A stretch of 64,000 nt of DNA from Aquabacter cavernae (GCF_003993795.1 NZ_RWKV01000016.1:1-64000); one strand, 5' to 3'; shown: positions 27,304-35,602, numbered from the stretch's first letter. The notes: generated by a model from the sequence alone, not told the origin. Made by a program: numbers and translations.

Positions 27304-28239
27304 CTATTTGCCCTGCCAGACCGTTCCGGCCACGTTGGCGATGGGGACGCCCACCGCGTTTCCGTACTCGGTCCAGGACCCATCGTAATTGCGCACCTCG
27401 TACCCCAGGATGCGGGAGAGCGCGAACCAGGTGTGGCTGGAGCGCTCGCCGATGCGGCAATAGACGATGACCGGCTTGGAGCCATCCACGCCCGCGTCCG
27501 CATAGAGCTTCTTCAGCTCCTCCTTGGACTTGAACTTGCCGGTCTCAGGATCAACCGCCTTCGACCAGGTGACATTCTTCGCGCCCGGGACGTGGCCGGC
27601 GCGGATCGACAGCTCACGCGAACCTTCCGGGGCGAACAGCTTGCCGGAGAATTCATCGGGCGAGCGGATGTCCACGATGACCGCATTCTTCTTGCCATCG
27701 ACCACTTCCAGCACGTCCGCCAGCCGCGCGCGCAGTTGCGGGTTCGCCGCCGAAACGGTCAGGTCGGAGCGGGCATAGGCCGGAACCTTGGTGTCCAGCG
27801 GCAGGCCCAGCTTCTCCCAGTATTTGCGTCCACCATCCAGCAGCTTCACCTGATCGCCGAGGCCATAGATGTTGAAGACCCAGGCGCCCCAGGCCGCGAA
27901 CCAATTATTGTTGTCGCCGTAGAGGACGATGGTGGTGTCCTTGGTGACGCCCGCCTTCTGGAGCAGGTCCTGGAACTTCGCGGAAGAGGCGATGTCGCGC
28001 CGCACGGTGTCCACGAGATCGGTATGCCAGTTGATGTTCACGGCACCGGGAATATGGCCGCGCTCATAGACGCCGGGATCGACGCTGACCTCGAACACCC
28101 GGACCTTCGGATTGTCGAGGTTCTTCGAGAGCCACTCCGCATCCACCAACGGCCCCTGTTGCGCCAGCGCGGCGACGGGCAGGAACAAGGCAAGGGCGCC
28201 TGCAACCAGCGCCCCCGCCCATGAGCGAGAGATCGACAT
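27304..28239 (-). CDS. Exported thiosulfate sulfurtransferase (rhodanese)
   Basis: This 311-residue protein has a Sec signal peptide (SRSWAGALVAGALALFLPVA, then ALAQ) and two rhodanese domains: an inactive N-terminal one (VFEVSVDPGVYERGHIPGAV) and an active C-terminal one with the catalytic loop CRIGERSSHTWF. The CRxGER loop with a six-residue ring indicates sulfurtransferase rather than phosphatase activity. It would move sulfane sulfur between thiosulfate and a thiophilic acceptor in the periplasm. The ATG at 28239 was chosen because it begins the signal peptide. It is directly upstream of the tsuA-like permease. Confidence 0.9.
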   Translation of the reverse strand: MSISRSWAGALVAGALALFLPVAALAQQGPLVDAEWLSKNLDNPKVRVFEVSVDPGVYERGHIPGAVNINWHTDLVDTVRRDIASSAKFQDLLQKAGVTKDTTIVLYGDNNNWFAAWGAWVFNIYGLGDQVKLLDGGRKYWEKLGLPLDTKVPAYARSDLTVSAANPQLRARLADVLEVVDGKKNAVIVDIRSPDEFSGKLFAPEGSRELSIRAGHVPGAKNVTWSKAVDPETGKFKSKEELKKLYADAGVDGSKPVIVYCRIGERSSHTWFALSRILGYEVRNYDGSWTEYGNAVGVPIANVAGTVWQGK

Positions 28240-28299
28240 GGGAATTTCCTTCGCATGGCCCGCTTCTTCGGGCCTTGGACGCGCAGGATTACCCAAGGG

Positions 28300-28333
28300 A
28301 ATTTAAACGTCAATCATATCTATAGATTAAATT
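28300..28333. promoter_or_regulatory. AT-rich inverted repeat in the rhodanese-permease promoter
   Basis: AATTTAA (28300-28306) and TTAAATT (28327-28333) are perfect arms, and ATCTATAGAT (28318-28327) is a 10-bp palindrome inside the same AT-rich patch. It lies 61-94 bp upstream of the rhodanese start. Control by an ArsR-type sulfane-sulfur sensor (SqrR/BigR) is a guess from the gene content; no such gene is in the window. Confidence 0.4.
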
Positions 28334-28571
28334 ATATCACTCCCGAAACCCGCCCCACCAGCCCCCGCACCCCGCTCGTCATTGAACCTCCCCGCGAACC
28401 GAAGGGCGGATCCGCTTGCGGGCCGAGGGACTTCTGAAGCGACCGCGCGAGGTTCGCGAGCTGGGGCGCAATCTCCGTTTCGAGCACGGGCGTGGACAGG
28501 CTGGCGGCCGGGGCTCCGCAATTCAGCACATAGGGCACCGTGCCGTCCGGCATCGCGCGTGCGCGCGGCTC
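28332..28571 (-). pseudogene. Remnant of an IclR-family regulator C-terminus
   Basis: The minus strand from 28571 reads EPRARAMPDGTVPYVLNCGA and continues to PQLANLARSLQKSLG. This is the final strand and helix typical of IclR effector domains (pattern ALNCGxPAxxLS, then a helix ending in LAxxI). The remaining about 200 residues, including the helix-turn-helix, are missing, and upstream sequence is AT-rich with no homology visible. This looks like a decayed gene end. The call rests on pattern memory only. Confidence 0.35.
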
Positions 28572-28634
28572 AGATCCAGCACATTTGGAATGTGATGCAC
28601 TTGCAGCTCGTTTAGTTTTTTCTTTTTAAATCAA

Positions 28635-28649
28635 TTCTTTAATAAAGAA
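28635..28649. promoter_or_regulatory. 15-bp palindrome TTCTTTA-A-TAAAGAA
   Basis: Perfect 7-bp arms around one base, in the AT-rich gap between the IclR remnant and the SDR gene end. No start codon lies near it, so its role is unknown. Confidence 0.35.
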
Positions 28650-28697
28650 GCTGGCGAGCGGAGGCCGACGAAGATGAGAACTATGAGATCGTCATAA

Positions 28698-28712
28698 TTA
28701 TCTGACAGATAA
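28698..28712. promoter_or_regulatory. 15-bp palindrome TTATCTG-A-CAGATAA
   Basis: Perfect 7-bp arms around a single base, about 97 bp beyond the SDR stop. It looks like a repressor operator without an adjacent gene, possibly left behind by a lost gene. Confidence 0.4.
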
Positions 28713-28808
28713 GCAGATCTTTCGCATTTTGCGGAAATCCGCGGGTTTCGGCAGCAGAAATGAAGAAGGGGCGGCCATATCGGACAAATGGCGGTGTTCT
28801 ACGCCGCT

Positions 28809-29711
28809 TCACCTCACCGGAAATGTCACTCCGGTCAGTTCTTCGGAGAGGGTCCACAGGCGCCGCTGGACGGCCGGGTCGTAGGAGTCGGAGCTGGAGG
28901 TGACCAGCTTCGGATATCCGCGGACTTCACCCCACCCGCCGGGGCCGTAATATTGCCCCCCGAGGACGGCCGGATCGGTAGCGGCCCGCAGCGTCGGCAA
29001 GGCACCCATTTCGGGCTTTTGGGTAAGCAGCGGTGCCAGCCAGCGGATGGGGCCACGAAACGCGGCTGGCAGATTTCGGACGAGTTCCGTGTTGGACACT
29101 CCGGGATGGGCCGCCACCGCGATCGTGGTGCCATGCGGGGCGAGGCGGCGCTGCAATTCATAGGTGAACATCAGGTTGGCCAGTTTGGACTGGCCATAGG
29201 CGCCAGCGCGGCTGTACGAACGCTGCCATTGCAGGTCGTCGAAATGGATGGCGGCCTGAATACGATGGCCGGTGCTGCTGACTGTCACGACGCGGGAGCC
29301 GGGAACGGGCAGGAGGCGGTCGATCAGGAGACCTGTTAGCGCGAAGTGGCCGAGGTGGTTGGTGCCGAACTGCAGTTCGAAACCGTCCGAGGTGGTCTGC
29401 TTCGAAGTGTACATCACGCCGGCGTTGTTGATCAGAAGATCGATGCGCGGATAGGCGGCCCGCAGGTCGGCCGCCGCCGACCGGATCGAATTGAGCGAGG
29501 TCAGGTCGAGCGCCTGGACCGCAACGTCACCGGCGATGCGAGCGGCTGCCTGCTTGCCTTTCCCGACATCGCGGACCGCGAGAACCACTTTCGCTCCATG
29601 CGCGGCAAGCATCCGTGCCGTCTCAAAACCCAGCCCAATGTTGCCGCCGGTGACGATCGCGACCCGACCGTGCTGGCCGGGGATGTTCTGCTCGGTCCAA
29701 TTGCTACTCAT
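28809..29711 (-). CDS. Short-chain dehydrogenase/reductase (retinol-dehydrogenase-like)
   Basis: This 300-residue protein has the cofactor motif VAIVTGGNIGLGFETAR, LLINNAGVMYTS, the catalytic Ser in VVTVSSTGHRI and the YGQSK (YxxxK) pair. The arginine in VVLAVRDVGKG favours NADP. Its length and the C-terminal segment PGVSNTELVRNL, GGQYYGPGGWGE match the classical SDR subgroup similar to retinol and protochlorophyllide reductases. AGGAG precedes the ATG. Three palindromic operators and a divergent TetR gene lie directly upstream, so expression is probably derepressed by the substrate or a related toxic compound. Confidence 0.9.
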   Translation of the reverse strand: MSSNWTEQNIPGQHGRVAIVTGGNIGLGFETARMLAAHGAKVVLAVRDVGKGKQAAARIAGDVAVQALDLTSLNSIRSAAADLRAAYPRIDLLINNAGVMYTSKQTTSDGFELQFGTNHLGHFALTGLLIDRLLPVPGSRVVTVSSTGHRIQAAIHFDDLQWQRSYSRAGAYGQSKLANLMFTYELQRRLAPHGTTIAVAAHPGVSNTELVRNLPAAFRGPIRWLAPLLTQKPEMGALPTLRAATDPAVLGGQYYGPGGWGEVRGYPKLVTSSSDSYDPAVQRRLWTLSEELTGVTFPVR

Positions 29712-29724
29712 GACGCACTCCTAT

Positions 29725-29790
29725 AGAACCGGCGGTCTGTAATAATGGAATTTAAAGACCGCCGGTCTTATGTCAAGAGACCGACGGTCT
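29725..29790. promoter_or_regulatory. Three AGACCG-N-CGGTCT operator palindromes
   Basis: The best copy, AAGACCG-C-CGGTCTT (29755-29769), is perfect. AGACCG-A-CGGTCT (29778-29790) is perfect over 6-bp arms. A third, AGAACCG-G-CGGTCT (about 29725-29738), has one mismatch. They fill the gap between the divergent SDR and TetR genes, spaced 30 and 23 bp apart. Binding by the adjacent TetR protein is inferred. Confidence 0.75.
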
Positions 29791-29808
29791 TTAATTGAGG
29801 GCGAAGGT

Positions 29809-30474
29809 TTGACTTTTCAGCGGGCGCGAAACGAGGAGCAGCGGGAGGCTCGACGCAGGGTCATCCTGGATACGGCGGCGGGGATGCTCGACGAGATGCC
29901 TTTGGCCGAGCTGAGCCTCAACGAACTCAGCCGCAGGGTGGGCTTGGCCAAGTCGAACGTCCTGCGCTATTTCGAATCGCGCGAGGCGGTGCTGCTCGAA
30001 CTGCTGGACGATTTCCTTGGCCGCTGGCTCGTCGATCTGGCGGCCGAACTGGCCGGAGGCATCGACGCGCAGGCGGCGCCGGAAACACGATCCGCTCGGC
30101 TGGCCGAGATCCTCAGTTCCTCGCTGGCGGACCGGCCGGTGCTGTGCGACCTCTTCGGCGCGCAGGGCGGCGTCCTGGAGCACAATGTTTCGATCGAGGC
30201 GATCAAGCGGCACAAGCGGTCCTCGCTCGGCAGGCTCGCGACCATGACCGGACTCGTGCGGCAATATCTCCCCGAAATAGGTGACGGCGCGCAACTGTTC
30301 TGCCTGATGGGGCTTCTCTCGGCGGGCGCTATGTCGGCCTACGTTCCGCCGCCACCCAGCCTCCTCGCCGCGTATGCGGAAGAGCCTGCCCTTGGCGTCC
30401 TGCACATGGAACTGCGTGAGGCGCTGCGGGCGTCCTTCACCTCGACGCTTCTGGGGGTGCTACCACGTGCCTGA
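29809..30474 (+). CDS. TetR-family transcriptional repressor
   Basis: This protein has 221 residues from a TTG at 29809, with GAGG eight bases upstream. An ATG at 29770 is in frame but would place the operator palindrome at 29778-29790 inside the coding region. The helix-turn-helix spans about residues 15-60 (RRRVILDTAAGMLDEMPLAE, LSRRVGLAKSNVLRYFESRE). The C-terminal ligand domain is typical in length. It is divergent from the SDR gene and probably represses it and itself through the AGACCGNCGGTCT sites. The gene ends 160 bp before the left end of the integrated element. Confidence 0.88.
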   Translation: MTFQRARNEEQREARRRVILDTAAGMLDEMPLAELSLNELSRRVGLAKSNVLRYFESREAVLLELLDDFLGRWLVDLAAELAGGIDAQAAPETRSARLAEILSSSLADRPVLCDLFGAQGGVLEHNVSIEAIKRHKRSSLGRLATMTGLVRQYLPEIGDGAQLFCLMGLLSAGAMSAYVPPPPSLLAAYAEEPALGVLHMELREALRASFTSTLLGVLPRA

Positions 30475-30633
30475 CAGAGCATCGATCAACCAGCGGCTCA
30501 TCCGCGCTGGATCTTCAGTCCCAGCATTCGATGCCACCATATCGGTCTGAAGCGTGGAATCGACGGTTCTCTTTACCGCATAGTGGTATGCGGCGATCGG
30601 CGGAAATATCGGGCCACAAAGGGAAATCGGCGG

Positions 30634-30655
30634 AGCTGGCGGAGAGAGAGGGATT
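30634..30655. repeat. Left attachment-site repeat
   Basis: This is identical over 22 bp to 44552-44573, starting AGCTGGCGGAGAG and ending GGGATT; the next base differs on each side. It is a displaced copy of the tRNA-Ser 3' end. The surrounding gap 30475-30806 has no other supported feature. Confidence 0.88.
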
Positions 30656-30806
30656 GTCTCCCTAAAACCCGCTAAGCCATTGATATAGATGTGCCACATG
30701 CCGCGCACGGGTATCGCAACGGGTACAGTCGCCGTCGCTCTACGTCAACGGCTTGCGCGAGAATTCGCCTCCGGGGCAGTCTCGTCCTGGAACAGGGGCT
30801 GAGACA

Positions 30807-31184
30807 ATGCGGACGATCATGATCATCGGAAGCCTCGCGCTGGCAGCGACGTCTGCGACGGCACGGGATCGTTGGGCTGGGGAATGGGCCGGAGATTGCG
30901 GACAAGACGTCCAATGCTGGATTACCATCTCCCCCGGCCGCTCAGGATACGCAATTGGGTGGGTGGTCGCCGATCGGATGGATGCGAACAAGGTCCTGTG
31001 CAGGCTCGATGTAACTTCGGTCAAGAATTCTCAGCGGCTCTCGGGGACGACCGCCGATGGTCGCGCGATCACCGTCATGATCGTCAAAGGGGGAGCCGCG
31101 ATCCGGGTGGAGGGCACCCCTGCGGTTTCATGCGGGGGAGCAGAGCGGCCGGTGACGGGGGTGTATTCCCCGATCGGGGATTGA
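30807..31184 (+). CDS. Small exported protein of unknown function
   Basis: This 125-residue protein has a signal peptide (MRTIMIIGSLALAATSATAR), then a Cys-containing domain with WAGEWAGDCGQDVQCWITIS, LCRLDVTSV and AVSCGGAERP (four Cys, probably two disulfides). No family is recognised. The ATG at 30807 was chosen as the start of the signal peptide; an upstream in-frame ATG at 30753 would add a non-hydrophobic leader. It is the first gene inside the left end of the element and may be cargo. Confidence 0.6.
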   Translation: MRTIMIIGSLALAATSATARDRWAGEWAGDCGQDVQCWITISPGRSGYAIGWVVADRMDANKVLCRLDVTSVKNSQRLSGTTADGRAITVMIVKGGAAIRVEGTPAVSCGGAERPVTGVYSPIGD

Positions 31185-31293
31185 GCTGGACCAGCGAGAG
31201 CGCGACGCACTCTATAGAAGCAGAACGAGTTCGATTCCTCTTACCACGACGATTTCGCCGCCGAACCATCAACCTTTTTCAATGGAGGGTTCC

Positions 31294-32010
31294 ATGGATG
31301 CGAGAGATGACTACGTTAATCGCATCAAATTGGCGGAGAATCAATTCAGACTAGCTTGCACTGTTCATCTGGCGGTGTGCAACGAATTGCAGACGCTTGA
31401 TGTTCCCGTAGAATGGAACTTTGGAAGGCATCGCGTATCTTATCGCGAATTCGGATTGAGATCCGATCAAGCTCCTCTTGCCGCAAGCTTGCTCGAAGAT
31501 ACTGCCATGTTCGCGCTGGTGAGCACAATTCGCGATGCCTTGGTTAACGTATTTCCAAATACAAAAAGCAACGAAAATACCAAAATTGTTTCCGCGTACC
31601 AGATCAGCCGAATGATTCGAAATGCTTTCGCGCATTCAATGGTTGATCCTGTTTGGTCCATCGATTCCGATTGCGTAGATCGGGTGTTTGCCATCGAAGA
31701 CGTCATCGAAATTAAGACCCGAGGGATTCATGGAAAGCGGGTGAAGTGGACGGATTACGGTGGTCCTCTGGCGATTTTTCATTTCGGCCGGTTCGTACGA
31801 GAGGTGCTTCTTGAATCGCCCGTAGATCCCAACAGAAAGGAACCCGATTTCCCCTCTATCGCCTCCTATCAATTGGGCCGCATGGTCTGGCGCAAGGTCG
31901 ATGAGTTGCCTAACGGCTTGGTCGAGGTTGCCCGCGCAGGACCGGGCGAAAGCATCGATCTCGGGAATGGGTATCGTCTTGTTAATTTGGGCAAGGAAAA
32001 TACCAAATGA
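31294..32010 (+). CDS. HEPN-like protein with RNxxxH motif (candidate RNase toxin or defence protein)
   Basis: This 238-residue, mostly alpha-helical protein has no signal peptide or membrane helix. Residues 103-114 read YQISRMIRNAFAH, in which R109-N-A-F-A-H114 fits the HEPN Rx4-6H RNase motif with the usual polar residue after Arg. It is preceded by a helix (LLEDTAMFALVSTIRDALV), as in two-helix HEPN cores. GGAGGG lies four bases before the ATG. GC content is clearly below the genome's, suggesting foreign origin. Its stop overlaps the next gene (ATGA), giving translational coupling, a common feature of toxin-antitoxin and defence pairs. No named family is recognised; the HEPN call rests on one motif and predicted helicity. 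Confidence 0.6.
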   Translation: MDARDDYVNRIKLAENQFRLACTVHLAVCNELQTLDVPVEWNFGRHRVSYREFGLRSDQAPLAASLLEDTAMFALVSTIRDALVNVFPNTKSNENTKIVSAYQISRMIRNAFAHSMVDPVWSIDSDCVDRVFAIEDVIEIKTRGIHGKRVKWTDYGGPLAIFHFGRFVREVLLESPVDPNRKEPDFPSIASYQLGRMVWRKVDELPNGLVEVARAGPGESIDLGNGYRLVNLGKENTK

Positions 32011-32525
32011 TGTCGAAGGCGCGTCGTGCTTTCCAATCCCTGATTGGGCGTCTTACGGGTTTCTCGACACCCATATTCGGGGTTTCGTGGGAGCCTCCCA
32101 CGCTGGAGCGGGACGTGGTCAGGCGTCTCGTGACCTTCCTTGAGGACCGCCGGGTTCTATACGTCCCATACTGCCTGGAAATTCCCAGTGAGGTCGAAGC
32201 CTCTGTTCTCCTCATCAGGGAGGAGTTAACGCGAACCCTCCAGAGCCTTCCTGAGGCCTCTCCCGCGGCAGCCACTGCGCGGGCACTTCGTGCGGCCTGC
32301 CGCAAGTTCCTTGATGAGCCACGACCAGATTTCAGGAACATCTGCGGCCAATATGGTCGCTGGACTGATCGGATAGGCGACGAGCAGGCCGGATTCTTCG
32401 TCGCCCTCGGGGAGTTGCGGGCGTCATTCGGAATTCACGTCGGAACCTTGGCGATTGCCTATGGAATTGACGTCGAGGAGGAACTCGCCGCGATCCTTCC
32501 CTCAGAGGAAGCTTCCGAAGCATAG
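32007..32525 (+). CDS. Conserved protein of unknown function (DUF6650-like), partner of the HEPN-like gene
   Basis: This 172-residue cytoplasmic, charged protein contains TGFSTPIFGVSWEPPTLERD, TFLEDRRVLYVPYCLEIPSE and ALRAACRKFLDEP. From memory these blocks resemble the family listed as DUF6650, often found in mobile elements. No catalytic motif is evident. The start overlaps the stop of the HEPN-like gene, so both proteins are made in linked amounts. It could be an antidote, a sensor or an effector partner, but none of these is shown. Confidence 0.6.
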   Translation: MMSKARRAFQSLIGRLTGFSTPIFGVSWEPPTLERDVVRRLVTFLEDRRVLYVPYCLEIPSEVEASVLLIREELTRTLQSLPEASPAAATARALRAACRKFLDEPRPDFRNICGQYGRWTDRIGDEQAGFFVALGELRASFGIHVGTLAIAYGIDVEEELAAILPSEEASEA

Positions 32526-32815
32526 GAAGAGAATGCCTGTCCTCGCTTCGATGGTCTCAAAGTGTGTCTCCGCTTCCTAGGAGATGAAGGCTGGGAGCTT
32601 GGAAGGGCTGCCGCGTGAAGAAGGATGGTCGCCGTCCCCCATCGCCATCTTGAAGCAATGTGGAAGGGACTCAGGTTAAAAATGGACGAGGTCGTAGAAG
32701 CGATTGGACAGAACGTCATCGGCCGTAGGAGAGCGATCAGGCGGGGCCGTTGCGAGGCCATACAGCGCATATCATGGGTCGGGATGGATGATCCATCATC
32801 CCGATCCGGCCGCGT

Positions 32816-33265
32816 TCAGCGCTGCTCAAGAAGCGATCGCGATCCCGACCCTCGTCTCGCAGGCCAGCCGGAAAGGCGCCCCGGGAGAAGCCTGCCTTCT
32901 GCGGCTGCCCGCGCAGCTTGAATGAGCCGGTTTCCCCTTTCGCGCCATTCCCTCAGGCAGTGGGAGGGGCGGCAACGAACTTCGATTTCCCGGCGACGCC
33001 ACTCGTCGCCGGGGATCGTTTCGAAGAAGGCCTGGAGGGCTGTATCCGAAGCGATGGTGACATCGCGACCGAGGAATGGACACCACCGCTGTCCCGGAAG
33101 CCGAATGCGCCGCCATCGATCATGGCTGCTGGCGGATCGTCCGTCGCACAGCAACCAAGCCCCGAGGTCGCCATCGTAACGGACATATTCGTGATGGGCA
33201 TCACCAGTGGCCCGCCGGATGACGTATCGACGGAGACGGGATGCTGCGCGATCGGGCATCGTCAC
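32816..33265 (-). CDS. Hypothetical protein of the mobilization operon
   Basis: This 149-residue frame has a GTG start that overlaps the relaxase stop codon (GTGA); an ATG start at 33259 is also possible. The protein is Arg/Trp-rich (GAWLLCDGRSASSHDRWRRI, LPGQRWCPFLGRDVTIASDT), has no membrane segment and no recognised family. The coupling to the relaxase supports it as real, perhaps a mobilization accessory protein. The neighbouring 32526-32815 gap has no other supported gene. Confidence 0.5.
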   Translation of the reverse strand: MTMPDRAASRLRRYVIRRATGDAHHEYVRYDGDLGAWLLCDGRSASSHDRWRRIRLPGQRWCPFLGRDVTIASDTALQAFFETIPGDEWRRREIEVRCRPSHCLREWRERGNRLIQAARAAAEGRLLPGRLSGWPARRGSGSRSLLEQR

Positions 33266-35601
33266 ATCGCCAGATTGGGGCTGCCGGGATCGTCGCTTTC
33301 CGGCGTGTCCTTCGTCTCCTGGGAAAGCTGCTCAGGATCGGACTGGCGGCGTTGCATCGTGAGCTCTTCTGCACCGAGTGAACGGAAGCGGCCAAGTTCC
33401 GGGATGAGGTCTACCGGCTCGGCTTCGGCGAGTTCCCGGCGCTGGTCATCGTCGAGATATGAGCTCACGAATGCCCGGAGTTGCGGGCTCAGCCTTCCGA
33501 GCGCTGCGATGTCTCCTGCGGCGGCGGAGCGCAAGGTCTCCGCTTCTCGACTGCCGGCACGAACGAGGCCGACAGCGACGTCGTGCTCCTTGGCCTTTCG
33601 GACCTCAGCCTCCCATGCGCGTTGGGCGACATCGGAAGGCTGGCACCGATGCAACTCGACGCCTGCCCGCTGCGCCTCGAGCCAGAGCATGTCACGGTCG
33701 GCGCGGCTCCACGGGCCGGAAAGCTCGGCATCGCCGTCCCAAGCCTCACTGGCCTTGAGGATGATGGCTCTGGCGGCTTCCGGACTCAGATGCCCATGGA
33801 GTTCAACGTGGTCTCCCGTATCGTGGAGATGAGCACCTCCCGCGTCGACCCAAGCGCCATCGGGCGTCGGCGTCGCATCGTATCCGCGCTCACGCCACCA
33901 CGTGACCAGACTTTCAGTGACGTGCGCCGAAACGGAGGTCGGGCGTGGCGTCGTGACACCAATCCGGCGGGCCTCACCCGCTGGCACGAGGCGTTCGATG
34001 TCCCAGCCGCCTGCGGCAGCCAGTTCTTCCGCCAACGTTCCCGCCCGGCCGACGGGCCCCCAGGTCCTGACGACGCCCGCCTTCCGATCTATCTCTACCC
34101 AGCCGCGATCACGCATGAGGATCCGCGTTGGCGTGGAGGGACCGCCGGCCTTCACCATGTGCAGATCGTCGCCCCATCCGGTGGCGTCGAAGCCGGGGAC
34201 TGCTGCTGCGAGCAGCTTCGTCTTGTAATCCTGCTTGTGGCCGGTCGGGCCGAACCTCTTGATCGCCATCGTTGAATCCCTCCGTGCCTGGGATTCAGGA
34301 TGTGGGAAAATGCTGCCGGCGGTAGCCGGCACGAGGATCCGCTGGGCATCGTCAGCCAGAGCCCCGATGTCGATACGGGAGAGAGCGAGCGCGGTTGCAC
34401 GATCGCGGATGGAACGACGCATCGGGCGCAGCCGAATGGCCTCCGCGTTGGAACGGATACTGGTCACGTCGATCCGACGAAGAAGCGCTACCGTCGCCCG
34501 ATCGGAAGCGGTCCAGCGGGTACGCGTGCCTGGATCTCCGTGAGCATTTCCGAGTGCTGTCCCAAGATCGCTACGATCGTCTTCAGCAGCGACTTGATCT
34601 CGTCGAGACTCCCGGACGCTTCGGGCTCCTCGAGGAGGCTCAGGAGCGGCAGGAGGCTGCGCCCGATCTCGTGGGCGCCACGGGCTTCCCGGAAGATGGC
34701 CTCGCCCGGAGACCTCGGGCGGCTGGTGTCGTCGGGCATCGTTCTGTTCCTCCTGATTGGGCATAGAAAGGGAGCCGAGACGTCGCCTGACGTCAGCGGC
34801 AACGATCCTCCTGCCGTCTTCTCGAGCGGCGGCAGCGAGGATGCGGGTGAGACCGTGGACGCCTGCGGTGCGGTCAATGACGATCGGGCCGCGATCCCCT
34901 CGAGCGAGACGCAGACCTTGATCGGCGAGGGCGGCGGCGAAGGCCGGGCCGTCATCGGAACTGCGCCAGGCAACAAGAGCAGCAGCGCGTATCTCGGTGA
35001 TCGGGGTGCCGGTGCGGTCAGCTTGCCCCCGTTCTCGGGGAGTTTGAGTGGCCACCGGGCGGCGGCCGCCGAGAAATCCCGCGGCCTCCATCGCATTGGC
35101 GACGTCGCGACGCCCATCCTGCACAAGGGCCTGATGGACGGCGCGGTTGTGCTTGCCGCGCACGAAGGGGAGGCCGCATTCATGCTCGACGAGACGGCTC
35201 ACCTTCTCGCGGCGGGCGTATTCATGTGAGAGGTCCGTGACCTTTCCGTCCGGGCGCACGAGGCTGTAAACTACATGGTAGTGCGTGCGCCGGCTCTTGA
35301 TGTGCTCCACGCCGCAGCGAGGGGCATCCTGAAGGTCGAATTCACGCTCATAGGCCGCCAGGAAGGCGTTCGTGACCGCCTCTCCGTCAGCCCCTATGGG
35401 AGGGTCGACATGAAGGTGATGAACAGGCCGATCGGTGCGACCGCGCCGGGAGACGGCGACGAGCTCTGCGATCTGGGATTTCAGATCGGCGGAGACTAGG
35501 TGTCGGGCTTCAAGCAACCGAACCTCCTGACCTCCCTTGCGGCTCAGGAGGTGGCGGCTCAGGGCGGGACCGCCGGCGCCTCGCGTTGAGCCCGCAATCA
35601 C
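33262..35601 (-). CDS. Relaxase/mobilization nuclease with a C-terminal LPD7-like domain
   Basis: This 779-residue protein starts with a GTG. The N-terminal relaxase domain has MIAGSTRGAGGPALSRHL and the metal-binding HHLHVDPP near residue 61, followed by the second His cluster (RTHYHVVYSLV, near residue 106). The middle is a low-complexity Arg/Asp/Pro-rich linker. The C-terminal half contains GDDLHMVKAGGPSTPTRILM then RDRGWVEIDRKAGVVRTW, resembling the large polyvalent protein-associated domain 7. It would nick oriT and pilot the transferred strand. It lies one base after the mobC-like gene in the same operon; a catalytic Tyr cannot be assigned by eye. Confidence 0.85.
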   Translation of the reverse strand: MIAGSTRGAGGPALSRHLLSRKGGQEVRLLEARHLVSADLKSQIAELVAVSRRGRTDRPVHHLHVDPPIGADGEAVTNAFLAAYEREFDLQDAPRCGVEHIKSRRTHYHVVYSLVRPDGKVTDLSHEYARREKVSRLVEHECGLPFVRGKHNRAVHQALVQDGRRDVANAMEAAGFLGGRRPVATQTPRERGQADRTGTPITEIRAAALVAWRSSDDGPAFAAALADQGLRLARGDRGPIVIDRTAGVHGLTRILAAAAREDGRRIVAADVRRRLGSLSMPNQEEQNDARRHQPPEVSGRGHLPGSPWRPRDRAQPPAAPEPPRGARSVRESRRDQVAAEDDRSDLGTALGNAHGDPGTRTRWTASDRATVALLRRIDVTSIRSNAEAIRLRPMRRSIRDRATALALSRIDIGALADDAQRILVPATAGSIFPHPESQARRDSTMAIKRFGPTGHKQDYKTKLLAAAVPGFDATGWGDDLHMVKAGGPSTPTRILMRDRGWVEIDRKAGVVRTWGPVGRAGTLAEELAAAGGWDIERLVPAGEARRIGVTTPRPTSVSAHVTESLVTWWRERGYDATPTPDGAWVDAGGAHLHDTGDHVELHGHLSPEAARAIILKASEAWDGDAELSGPWSRADRDMLWLEAQRAGVELHRCQPSDVAQRAWEAEVRKAKEHDVAVGLVRAGSREAETLRSAAAGDIAALGRLSPQLRAFVSSYLDDDQRRELAEAEPVDLIPELGRFRSLGAEELTMQRRQSDPEQLSQETKDTPESDDPGSPNLAM

Positions 35602-35602
35602 G

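Noticed and set aside
30753..30806. Upstream extension of the small exported protein
   Set aside because: It would place a polar leader before the signal peptide, so the ATG at 30807 is preferred.
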